From positions 13,380,428 to 13,444,427 of the forward strand of contig JAOANR010000004.1 of assembly GCA_030278955.1 (NCBI GenBank): DNA of 64,000 nucleotides. The letters are read 5' to 3'. Of this stretch, positions 12,087 to 21,039 are shown piece after piece. Below the pieces are notes generated by a model. The model saw nothing but the letters and a program-made list of their open reading frames with translations, searched no databases and was not told where the DNA came from. The position numbers and the translations under genes are program-made. Positions within the stretch are counted from its first letter, which is position 1. Each line of letters starts with the position of its first letter. The stretch comes from Hygrophila difformis. Its lineage: Eukaryota; Streptophyta; Magnoliopsida; Lamiales; Acanthaceae.

Positions 12087-13475
12087 GGGCCCGTTTGGAT
12101 TGACTTTTAAAAAAAGCAGAAGCCAAAAGCAGAAGCAGAAGTGAAAGCCAAAAGCAGAAGCAGCTAACTTTTGTGTTTGGATGGAATGTTTAAAAATCAG
12201 CTTTTTTTCAATAGTGTGTTTGGATGTGGGCCCGTTTGGATTGGCTTTTGAAAAAAGCAAAAGCCAAAAGTAGAAGCAGAAGCAGAAGTCAAAAGCAAAA
12301 GCATGTAACTTTTGTGTTTGGATGGAATGTTTGAAAAGCGGCTTTTTCTAAAAAATATGTTTGGATGAATAAAAATGAAAAGTGCTTTTGGAATGTAGTA
12401 ATTACCAAAAAGGACGTGATACTTAATATGATAATAAGATATATTTATAGTGTAATTTATATTAAGTAGTGGGGGTATTTAAGTCCTTGCACATTTTACG
12501 AGGTGCTTTTGGCTTCTGCTTTTGGGAGAAGCACCCCCTGGGCTGCTTCTCCCAGAAGCACTTTTTTGGCTTTTCGAGGTGCTTTTGCTTTTTCTTAAAA
12601 GCCAAAACAAACACCTAATTTCCATTAGAAGTGCTTTTGGCAGAAGCAAAAGCCAAAAGCACCTCTCTAGAAGCCATTCCAAACGGCCTCGTATAAAAGT
12701 GAAAAGTGCTTTTGAAATGTGTAAATTACCAAAAAGGATATGCTATTTATATATGATAGAATATATTTATAGTGTAATTTAAATAAATTAATAGGGGCAT
12801 TTATGACTATGCACACATTACTAGGTGCTTTTGGCTTCTGCTTTTCGGAGAAGCACCACCTGGGTTGCTTCTCCCAGAAGCACTTTTGCAGCTTTTCGAG
12901 GTGCTTTTGCTTTTTCTAAAAAGCCAAAACAAACACTCTTTTTCCTTCAAAAGTGCTTTTGGCAGAAGCAAAAGCCAAAAGCACTTGGAAAAAAGCCAAT
13001 CCAAACAGGCTATAAGGGCCCTTTAGATTGGCTTTTAAAAAAAGCAGAAGCCAAAAGCAGAAGCAGAAGTGAAAGCCAAAAGCAGAAGCAGCTAACTTTT
13101 GTGTTTGGATGGAATGTTTAAAAAGCAGCTTTTTTTCAATAGTGTGTTTGGATGTATAAAAGTGAAAAGTGCTTTTGAAATGTGTAAATTACCAAAAAGG
13201 ATATGCTATTTATATATGATAGTATATATTTATAGTGTAATTTAAATAAATTAATAGGGGCATTTATGACTCTGCACACATTACTAGGTGCTTTTGGCTT
13301 CTGCTTTTCGGAGAAGCACCACCTGGGCTGCTTCTCCCAGAAGCACTTTTGCAGCTTTTCGAGGTGCTTTTGCTTTTTCTAAAAAGCCAAAACAAACACT
13401 CTTTTTCCTTCAAAAGTGCTTTTGGCAGAAGCAAAAGCCAAAAGCACTTGGAAAAAAGCCAATCCAAACAGGCTC
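12087..13475. mobile_element. Nested and tandem Tourist-like MITE cluster inside the LINE
   Basis: The cluster begins GGGCCCGTTTGGATTG and ends CCAATCCAAACAGGCTC, flanked by TTA on both sides (12084-12086 and 13476-13478). Unit 1 (12087-12227 plus 12693-13012) and unit 3 (13018-13475) are nearly identical. Unit 2 (about 12228-12692) is a more diverged copy inserted in unit 1. The units are full of AAAAGCAGAAGC-type repeats, which create spurious short frames on both strands. A related single copy lies at 52357-52776. Confidence 0.9.
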
Positions 13476-14098
13476 TTAGAGGGGTGGCGTCTTCGGAGAA
13501 AGCCCTCCTTCAGAGGATCACTTACCTTAGAGAAGTGTTGGATAGAATTGCCGATGAGGGTAGCAAATGGAAGGGTCCGGCAGTAGTGGTGTGTTGGATG
13601 GAGGGTGTAGTTGAGGGAGCTGTGATACACTCCGATGGGAGCGTGGATGCTGAGAGCGGGAAAAGCGGGTTTGCCGCTGTTTTTAGATCGACAGAGGGAG
13701 AACGGAAGCGGGCGGTGGGTGGCCAGTTGGGGCCGAGGAACATACTTGAAGTGGAGTTAGTTGGCATCATGCAGGGGTTGAGGCTAGCGGCTGCTATGGG
13801 AGAGAGGACAGTGACGCTCTTCACTGATTCGAGAGAGGCTTACAATCTGGTAGAGAAGCTGTGGTCTCATTCCCATAAGTTATGGCCTTTGGTCAAGAGT
13901 ATCAGGGAGGTTCGAAAGTCTTTCGAGATGTGTGATGTCCGCCACGTCTTTAGGGAAGGTAATAGTGTGGCGGATGCTCTGGCGAGGTGGGCTTGGAGTG
14001 AGGAGCACTTGTTTACTACATTGGCGTACCCTTCGGACAAGGTGATCCAGTTGATCCACGACGACATCTCTGGTAATGGAGTTATGAGGGCTGTGTAG
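13476..14098 (+). pseudogene. LINE ORF2, RNase H domain
   Basis: This is the C-terminal RNase H that would remove the RNA template. It continues the LINE frame interrupted at 12087 and runs to the stop at 14096-14098. Recognisable features are the first catalytic Asp in VIHSDGSVD, Glu in LEVELVGIMQG, Asp in LFTDSREA and the final Asp in GNSVADALARW. The upstream part of its open frame is MITE sequence. The domain looks complete, although the LINE around it is broken. Confidence 0.88.
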
Positions 14099-14479
14099 TG
14101 GCCTAGGTCGTTATTAGTTTTTGCTTTAGTTTCTCTTTGTTTGGTTTTTATTTTTTTTTTATTTTTTTTCCCTTTCTTTTAGCAGCCGATGAGGCACTGT
14201 TCACCAAAAAACAGTTTTTATTCTTTTTTTTTAAATTTCTTTTTGGCGATTAGTTTTTTAAAATGTTAGGGGACTTCTTTCTTTTATTTTTTTATATTTT
14301 AATCGCCATATTGATGGCGACTTTTTTTTTTACAGTGATGGTATTTTTTGTTTTATCATTTTTTTGTTTTAAAATATTAATTGTTTATTACTTATATAAA
14401 AATAAACAATTTTAATATTTTTTTATGACACAATCATTTTAATAGTGGATAAATTAAAATATAGATTGTATAATAAATA

Positions 14480-14739
14480 CTTCCTCAGTTCATTATTTAT
14501 TGACACATATGGAGTTTTGATACTGTTCATTGAGTAACTTTGATTCGACTTTTTAATACAATTATATAAGATAAAATATAGTCAAGTTGGATCTTGTTGG
14601 ATTCGTCTAATTACATGAATTTAAAATATCAAATTTTCATAATTTTTACTTGTATGTAATTTGAGTTATTGACAATTAAAAACGTGTATTAGATTGCGTG
14701 AAATGTGGGTCCGTTGCAATTAAAAAGGAACGAAGGTAG
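14480..14739. mobile_element. Stowaway-like MITE
   Basis: TA-flanked element (14478-14479 and 14740-14741) with degenerate ends CTTCCTCAGTTC and GAACGAAGGTAG and the family interior reading GGATCTTGTTGGATTCGTCT on this strand. It sits just inside the right arm of the probable Tourist-like element. Confidence 0.82.
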
Positions 14740-14894
14740 TATAATAGTAAGCGGGTCCCCTAAATACCTACTTTTTGGGTATTGTTGTTGGGGGAGGAGT
14801 TTTATTTTTTGGTAGAGGTATTTAACTTTTGAGGTGGCGCTGATGTGGCACCTAAATACCTGCAATTGAGGTATATGCACTGGAGAAGGCCTTA

Positions 14895-16051
14895 GACCAT
14901 CTATGAACCGCCACATCACCTTTTTTTTTTTAAAAAAAAAAAGATAAAATGAGACATGGTCTTTCACGGTCAACCAATAAAAAAAATCCAACCTCTTGGT
15001 CTCTCTTCTTTTGGCCAATGGAAATGTGACATTTGTCTCTTTCCCATTAGTCAACTAAAATTTTAAGCAGATCTTTTTAAATTCATTATATTTTTTATAG
15101 TTTAAAATAAATGTAAATGAAAATTATACCAAATAGAGGCCACTCTTGCTATATTTTTGTTAAACATAATATATCAATTTCGATATATTTAACCCATTTT
15201 AAAATTTACAAAAAATAAAAATAAATAAAAATATATTCATATTTTAGATTTTTTATTCTTTACAAGTAAGACTAAAATATTTATATTTTTGATACATTAT
15301 CTTTTTTATATTTCAAAATAATCTAAAATTGTATAAATTAAAATAAAAATAATCTAAAATTGTGGTTGGGTGGTTATTGATAAAGTATGTAAATTGGGAT
15401 GGTTGGGTTGTGATAAATATTGATGAGTTGGAGGATAGATAAATTAATTAAATAATCTTGGAGAGATAAATATTGATGAGTTGGAGGAGAGAATATTTAA
15501 TTAATTTCTCTCTCCTCCAACTCATCAATATCCATCCCAACCCAACCATTCCAATTCACATACTTTATCAATAACTATCTTATTATCCAGCCATTCCAAT
15601 TATATAAAATAAATTTTGGAATTATAAATAATAAATTATCTTAAATTTTAATTTATATAATATTAAATTATGTTGGAATATAAAAAATAAATGTATCAAA
15701 AAATATAAAATATTTATCTTATTTATAAATAATAAAAGTTTAAAATATTAATATATTATTTATTTATTTTTATTTTATATAAATTTTAAAATGATTTAAA
15801 TATATCAAAATTGATAGAGTATTTATTTAATAAAAATATAGCAAGATTGGTCTCTATTCGTAGATAATGAAAAATGATAAAAATTGTTATATATTTTTTT
15901 TAAATATAAAAATATAATGATTTTAATTTTATTATTTAAATTTTAATTGACCAATGGGAAGGACACAAATGTCTCCATCTCATTGGCCAAAAGAGTAAAG
16001 ACCAAGTGGTCTTATTTATGTTTTGGTCGACCAAGGGTTGGGGACAACTCA

Positions 16052-16130
<79 letters not shown>

Positions 16131-16192
16131 TAATTCCCAAAATGAGGTGGCTGTTGGGTCTCCCAATTGTGGGATCATGGATAAAGATGGTC
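14895..16192. mobile_element. 1.3-kb fold-back element with long inverted arms
   Basis: The ends GACCATCT and AGATGGTC are each flanked by TTA (14892-14894 and 16193-16195). The left arm is mirrored in the right arm over several hundred bases: GGCCAATGG and CACAAATGTCTC near 15955 mirror the block at 15013-15046, TATAGCAAGATTGG near 15838 mirrors 15142-15160, and CTCCAACTCATCAATAT near 15525 closes a central hairpin. There is no coding capacity. The right arm contains a (TTA)n expansion. Confidence 0.85.
16053..16131. repeat. (TTA)n microsatellite inside the fold-back element
   Basis: About 26 copies of the trinucleotide TTA lie in the right arm of the fold-back element. There is no counterpart in the left arm, so the expansion followed element formation. 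Confidence 0.95.
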
Positions 16193-16276
16193 TTAGAGTC
16201 CACCCCCTCTCAATTAGTTTCTATTATTTTAAAAATACCATTTCCACCAAGAACTTGGTAAATATCATAAGATATA

Positions 16277-16535
16277 CTTCCGTTGTTCTCATATAAATGC
16301 CCCACTTCTGTATTTCATGCAGTTCAAGACACATTTTAAAATTTTATAACTCAAATTGTACACAAGTAAAAATTATAAAAATTTGATATTCTAAAACTAA
16401 GTGATTATACGAATCTAACAATATCATACTTGACTATGTTTTATATTATAGAACTATGTTAAAAAATTTGATTAAAGTTATTTAATGAATAGTTACTACC
16501 ATGCAATGAGAGTATTTAAATGAGAACGGAGGAAG
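16277..16535. mobile_element. Stowaway-like MITE
   Basis: TA-flanked, with ends CTTCCGTTGTTCTCAT and ATGAGAACGGAGGAAG and the shared family interior. Confidence 0.88.
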
Positions 16536-16539
16536 TACG

Positions 16540-16859
16540 TGGTAAACTACATACCTAAAACATGGTAAATTTCATATGGTACATGTGTAACCCTGAGTCA
16601 AACATGTGATGGGGTGCAAAGTATAATAAACTTGGAGATGGGTGCTAAAAAAAAATGGGGGAAAAAAATTAAAAAGCGCTTAGGACCTAATTTACCGTAG
16701 AAAAAACTGAAGTTTAGTTGGGCCTTGCACACTCCAAATCCAATTCCAATTCATCTTAAGGTTCCTGCTAGCGTCCTTTTGAAGAAGCCAAATGTGGCCA
16801 CACCGAGCTGTGTATTATCCTTGTCTATTTCCAGACCAAACTTAAAAATTAGGGACGCA
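16540..16859. other. Intergenic sequence, nothing recognised
   Basis: No gene, terminal repeat or RNA gene could be supported in this stretch. Confidence 0.45.
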
Positions 16860-16960
16860 TCCCCCCGACAATGCACGTAACACCATTTGAAGTGTCTCAC
16901 GTTTCTTTTTCGTTCGTCCCAACACTTTGTCTTATTTTCTCTTTGGAAAATAATTAAATA

Positions 16961-17208
16961 CTCCCTCCGTTTTTAATAAATTGAAACATCGGGAAATTTG
17001 GTACTCTTCACACATTCACTTTAACTTAAAATTTTATCATAGCTATACAAGTTAAAATATAGCCAAGCGGGATCTTGTTAGATTCGTCTTGTCGAGTAGT
17101 TTTTAAATATCCAACTTTTAGAATTTTTACTTGTGCCGAATTTGAGTTATTAATGATTTAAAATATGCTTTGAACGGGTCCGTTCCAATTTTTTGAAAAC
17201 GGATGAAG
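16961..17208. mobile_element. Stowaway-like MITE, nested
   Basis: TA-flanked, with ends CTCCCTCCGTTTTTAAT and AAAACGGATGAAG and the family interior with GGATCTTGTTAGATTCGTCT. Confidence 0.88.
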
Positions 17209-17421
17209 TATTTAATAACCAACCTACCTATTACATCATATCAATAAATAAATACATTATAATTTCAAACCCACTACCATTAATAAATTCAAACTCACAA
17301 CCATCACATCATACACAAATAAATTAATAAAACTTTCAAACCCCTTATAATCACATCGCATCAATTCCTAATTTACCCTTACTTTAAACACTAACCTACC
17401 CCTACATTAATACATTATATA

Positions 17422-17681
17422 CTTCCTCTGTTTTCTAAAAATTGTAATGGACTCACTGTGCACGCAGTCCAATGCACATTTTAAACCATTAATAACTCAA
17501 GTTCAGTACAAGTAAAAATTCTAAAAGTTCGATATTTAAAAACTATTCGACAAGACGAATCTAACAAGATCTCACTTGGCTATGTTTTAACGTGTATAAC
17601 TATGATAAAACATTAAATTAAAGTGCGTGGGTGAACAGTACCAAATCTATCAATGTTACATTCTTTAAAAAACGGAGGGAG
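17422..17681. mobile_element. Stowaway-like MITE, nested
   Basis: TA-flanked, with ends CTTCCTCTGTTTTCTAAAA and AAAAAACGGAGGGAG. The interior is in the opposite orientation to the copy at 16961. Confidence 0.88.
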
Positions 17682-17965
17682 TACTAATTATCTCTACATA
17701 AAATATCGTGCCTAAAAATTTTGAGTCACTTCAAGTGGGACGGAGGGAGTATTACATTATTAAGATTCGAAGGGGAAAAAGTACAAATGTATTGCCAACA
17801 CACACCCTTATTATTCCAAACGTATCATGCAGAAGAAGATTAATATCTTGGGTAGCAACAAAATCGACCCTTAAAGCCAACAGTTTAAGTTCAAACAAAT
17901 CATAAACCACAAATCACAATGAAACCTTCCCTATCCCAATTGAAAACGGAACACACAACCTTGCA

Positions 17966-17969
<4 letters not shown>

Positions 17970-18010
<41 letters not shown>

Positions 18011-18316
18011 ATATATAGTAAACATCGACACCTATGTGTCGACAAATAGGGGCGGATCTAAGTGTAATTTAGGAGTGGCACATGACACCACTTAAATTGA
18101 TGAAATTGTTATTTTCAGGTATAATTCTTCTTACATTTAGCTAGATTAGGCTTGGGGACACCCTTAATTTTTATTGTGACACCACAATCATTCATTCCAA
18201 ATATTGTAATTACTATCCCTAATTTAAATATAGCTTTCACTATTTTTGGGGACACCACTTAAAAATTTCATGGATCCGCCACTGTTGGCAAAGATGTGTG
18301 AGAGCCCAAGCCACAC
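17970..18316 (-). mobile_element. SINE-like retroelement with nested MITE
   Basis: A perfect 16-bp duplication CACAACCTTGCAAGTT flanks the element (17954-17969 and 18317-18332). Its tail is the T run at 17970-18006 on this strand, so the element lies on the minus strand. The opposite end resembles the 3' portion of the SINEs at 19746 and 50517 (GTGTGAGAGCCCAAGCCAC on this strand). A MITE occupies 18048-18284. Confidence 0.8.
18048..18284. mobile_element. MITE with GGGGCGGATC ends, nested in the SINE
   Basis: The termini AGGGGCGGATCTA and TGGATCCGCCACT are inverted copies, with further mirrored blocks (ACACCACTTAAA). No coding sequence. The superfamily is not resolved because no clear target duplication was seen. 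Confidence 0.7.
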
Positions 18317-18457
18317 CACAACCTTGCAAGTTGAGTCTTGATAACATAAAAATGATATAAATGTCCAATTGCTCAAACATTTTGAATTTCCTCCAAACTT
18401 GAGAACAATTTATGAAGAAAATGGATATAAATGGATGCTTGAACGTGATAATAAACA

Positions 18458-19493
18458 TTGTTTTAAATATCCATCGAAATCCCGAAATTTCGGGTTTCAG
18501 AACACCTCGAAGCGAAATTGTACCTACAATATTTTTTTTTCAAAATTTCCGTCGAAATTTCGTCCGAAACTCGATATTCCAGAAATTTGACCGAAATTTT
18601 CCGATTTTTTTTTTTTTTGGCTAGATAGCCAATACAGGCTAGGAAACAAAAAAATAAAGCAGGAAAGAGTCAAAAATCAATCAGCGAGCCCGAGGGAACC
18701 AAGTGCCAACTGAGTCTGCCAAAAGTGGGGAGCAAGACAATCAGGAGGAAACGCACATATCGTGAAGAACAACTCATCTTCAGCACCCAACTTCGCAAAA
18801 GAGTCTGCAACCGCGTTGCCCTCCCTAAGAATGTGCTGGAAATGACATTCTTCAAATAACTTCCTAATCTCATCAATCCTTGCCAAATGTGCCGCTAGCC
18901 AATGTGAAATAGGAGGCTTATTTTTGATCAATCTTAACGCCTCCATAGAGTCAGTGCACACACAAATATTAGTACATTCATACTTCATAACAATCTGCAG
19001 ACCATGCATGATGGCGTGGACTTCAGCTGCCAACACTGGAACGTTACCAAGGAAGCCAGAAGTGCCCCAACCTAGCTGCCATCTAAAGTTTCGGGTTGCC
19101 ATCTTAAATTTCCCGAAGTTTTAATTTTCTTTAAAAAAAATTTAAAAAAAAATAAAAAATTAAAATTTATGTTTTGACACATATTAATTATGTTATCCAA
19201 TTAACTTTTTTTAATCGATTTTAAGTCAAGCTCTTCTCAATCAACATAATGCAAGATATCAACAATATTATCAACATAGTATATTATTAAATGAGTATTG
19301 TTAGCATATTATTAATTTATATAGCAACAGAGAGGAGGGAATTTGGAATATCTTCATTTTCATCATCTCATAAACTCGATATCGTTTTCTCAAAAAATTG
19401 CAAATATCTCCGAAAATTTTCCCAAAATATGAAATATATTCGAAATTTCCATAAATTTATATGTATCGACACCGATATAGATATTTAAAACCT
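18458..19493. mobile_element. AT-rich MITE-like element interrupted by a LINE tail
   Basis: The left end TTTTAAATATC and the right end GATATTTAAAA are inverted, and both flanks are rich in CGAAATTTC motifs (18475-18600 and 19110-19450). A LINE 3' fragment is inserted at about 18605-19103. Element class is unassigned. Confidence 0.55.
18605..19103 (-). pseudogene. 5'-truncated LINE: RNase H domain and tail
   Basis: The minus-strand frame 19102-18677 (141 codons) is a LINE ORF2 C-terminus. It has VLAAEVHAIMHGLQ with the catalytic Glu, CVCTDSMEALRLI with Asp, and REGNAVADSFAKLG with the last Asp, ending in the usual FPP motif region. The first RNase H Asp is missing, so the copy is truncated within the domain. 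The T run at 18605-18617 is the poly(A) tail on the minus strand. Imperfect repeats AAATTTTCCGA and AAATTTCCCGA around the insertion may be its target duplication. Confidence 0.82.
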
Positions 19494-19745
19494 TAATCAT
19501 AAATGACCAAGGAAAACTACATGAGTTAGGTCTAATAATTTTAGTTTTTCTTAAATTTTATTCTTCATAATTTTCAGATCAAGAGTACTTTCGTGATAAT
19601 GACAAGTTTACGAAAAAAAACTTGTGCAAAAGAGAGGGGTTTTTTTTTGTTTGTTTTTTTTTTTGTTTTTTTTTTTCATGTATGTACATATTCTGTGTAA
19701 GGGGTCATCACACTCAAATAGATTTTAACATGTTTTTATAAAAAA

Positions 19746-19905
19746 AATGTGGTCAAGTCCCCCAACTCTATAGGTTGGGAGTTCGAATCCCCACCCGGCT
19801 CCCTATCTATCACATTTGTTCTCTTTGTAATTTGCGTGGCATGGGTTCCCACCACCATTTCTCAGGCCTTTAATGGCTCCTCCACAAAATATGTATTATA
19901 AAAAA
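19746..19905 (+). mobile_element. tRNA-derived SINE
   Basis: It contains a B-box-like GAGTTCGAATCC (19779-19790) and a tRNA-like head, followed by a body CTTTGTAATTTGCGTGGC..CCCACCACCATTTC and an A-rich tail. Related bodies lie at 50517, 51921 and, reversed, at 25733. Termini are approximate. Confidence 0.8.
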
Positions 19906-19909
19906 AATA

Positions 19910-20170
19910 CTCCCTCCGTCTTCAAATAAATGTAACATTTGCATAGTTGTTACTATTCATTGAGTAACTTTGATTTAATTTTTAACACGTTTATATAAGA
20001 TAAAACATAGTCAATTGAGATCTTATTGGATTCGTCTAATTGCGTAGATTTATATTATCAAATTTTTATAATTTTTACTTTTATACAATTTGAGATATTG
20101 AGCATTAAAAATATGTATTGATTTGCGTATAATGCAGGAATATTTTAATTTTTTAAAAAAATGGAGGGAG
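19910..20170. mobile_element. Stowaway-like MITE
   Basis: TA-flanked, with ends CTCCCTCCGTCTTCAAATAA and AAAAATGGAGGGAG and family interior. It abuts the A-rich tail of the SINE at 19746. Confidence 0.88.
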
Positions 20171-20172
20171 TA

Positions 20173-20407
20173 AACTTCATAAGTCACTAGTAGAAATTTG
20201 TTATGTTTTCGTTGACAATCAATAACTTTATTTTTATTTTTTGCAACACAAAATTATTGCTTTTAATTTTCCTCAAATTTACAAGTTTTTTTTTTTTTTT
20301 TTAAGAGCCGGAAAGCCAAATCTGCAAGTTAGATAGTAACTTTTAAAGATTGATAAACATATAAAACAAAATCTATAAATAGAATAATATAATCTATAAA
20401 ATCAAAA
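20173..20407. other. AT-rich sequence upstream of tRNA-Leu
   Basis: It includes a poly-T/GAGCC stretch at about 20284-20310 that resembles a LINE tail. Immediately before the tRNA lies ATCAAAA, consistent with the CAA motif often found upstream of plant tRNA genes. Confidence 0.45.
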
Positions 20408-20488
20408 GTTGACATGGCCGAGTTGGTCTAAGGCGCCAGATTAAGGTTCTGGTCCGAAAGGGCATGGGTTCGAATCCCATTGTCAACA
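20408..20488 (+). tRNA. tRNA-Leu (anticodon AAG)
   Basis: The acceptor stem GTTGACA pairs perfectly with TGTCAAC, and the discriminator base is A. The anticodon stem CCAGA/TCTGG carries the loop TTAAGGT with anticodon AAG. A class II variable arm (TCCGAAAGGGCA region) marks it as Leu. The T arm ATGGG-TTCGAAT-CCCAT is perfect and contains the B box. No intron is present. A TTTT about 6 nt downstream can end Pol III transcription. All parts look functional. Confidence 0.97.
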
Positions 20489-21039
20489 TATATTTTGGTT
20501 TTGGGTCACAGTTACACCATTCTTGTATTGGGCCTGTTGGACTCTTCTTTAAATTCTTTATTTATCTTTCTAACAAATCGTTTAATTTCCTACATTTTCT
20601 AGTCTAATAAAATAAAAATAATATAACAGAATAAGTCGATTAACAATAAATAATATAATAGAACTAGTAAGTAAGCCGTCGAGACTCGACGGACATAATT
20701 ATATTATATATTTTATATAATATCTATACTTATATTATATAAAGGCATAATAAATTATATTTTGAGTAATGAAAAATATGTAATGATTTTATATATATTC
20801 GAAAGAGGATGTAGATAATATAACTTAATTATTTTTAAAATTTACAAAGAAATCATATTATACTGTCTTCTTTAGCTTATGTGGCTTATCCGATACAAAC
20901 TTAACAGATTAATAAAAATAATTATTCAAAAAATATTTTTATTTAATTTGAATTCAAATTATAATAAAACAAAATTTAAATATAAGTATTAAACATAATA
21001 TGAAAAATTCCCTCACGATTTACTGAAAATTCTAGTATA

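Larger units (their letters stand above)
7061..14210 (+). mobile_element. L1-type LINE, damaged, with a nested MITE dimer
   Basis: A plant non-LTR retrotransposon in the usual order: ORF1 (DUF4283 plus zinc knuckle), then ORF2 with endonuclease, reverse transcriptase, zinc-binding region and RNase H. Damage consists of a frameshift in ORF1 near 7840, a frameshift in the endonuclease at a G8 run (8912-8919), an in-frame TAG at 9645-9647, a frameshift near 11845 and a 1389-bp MITE insertion at 12087. Exact termini are not resolved; both ends fall in a roughly 70-bp direct repeat (7054-7125 and 14188-14262). It cannot be autonomous as it stands. Confidence 0.88.
6592..14891. mobile_element. Probable Tourist-like element, split by nested insertions
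   Basis: The left piece (6592-6654 plus 7018-7060) matches the reverse complement of the right part of the intact element at 24776-25327 (GGGAAGGTGGTGAC block). The right piece (14742-14891) matches the reverse complement of that element's left part and ends CTCCAGTGC..GGAGAAGGCC before TTA. The two pieces are in the order and orientation of one inverted copy. If so, the hAT MITE, the LINE and the Stowaway at 14480 all lie inside it. The left TTA-type target duplication is not clear, so two separate fragments remain possible. Confidence 0.5.
16860..17749. mobile_element. Stowaway-like element of the TCCCAC subtype, split by two MITEs
   Basis: The right end reads AAGTGGGACGGAGGGAG before TA (17735-17749). 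About 16870-16955 carries the matching left-arm blocks GAAGTGTCTCACGTTTC and CGTCCCAACA, and the interior holds the usual CACTAACCTACC-like stretch. The extreme left end is degraded. The elements at 16961 and 17422 are inserted within it. Confidence 0.6.

Noticed and set aside
12479..13479. Short Ser/Lys-rich frames on both strands
   Set aside because: They are MITE sequence (AAAAGCAGAAGC repeats); the same peptides recur at 52340-52550.
15936..16296. Poly-Asn, poly-Tyr and poly-Leu frames
   Set aside because: Direct translations of the (TTA)n tract.
20182..20215. CACTAGTAGAAATTTG, resembling a CACTA transposon end
   Set aside because: No matching inverted end or 3-bp duplication was found nearby, and the motif is short.
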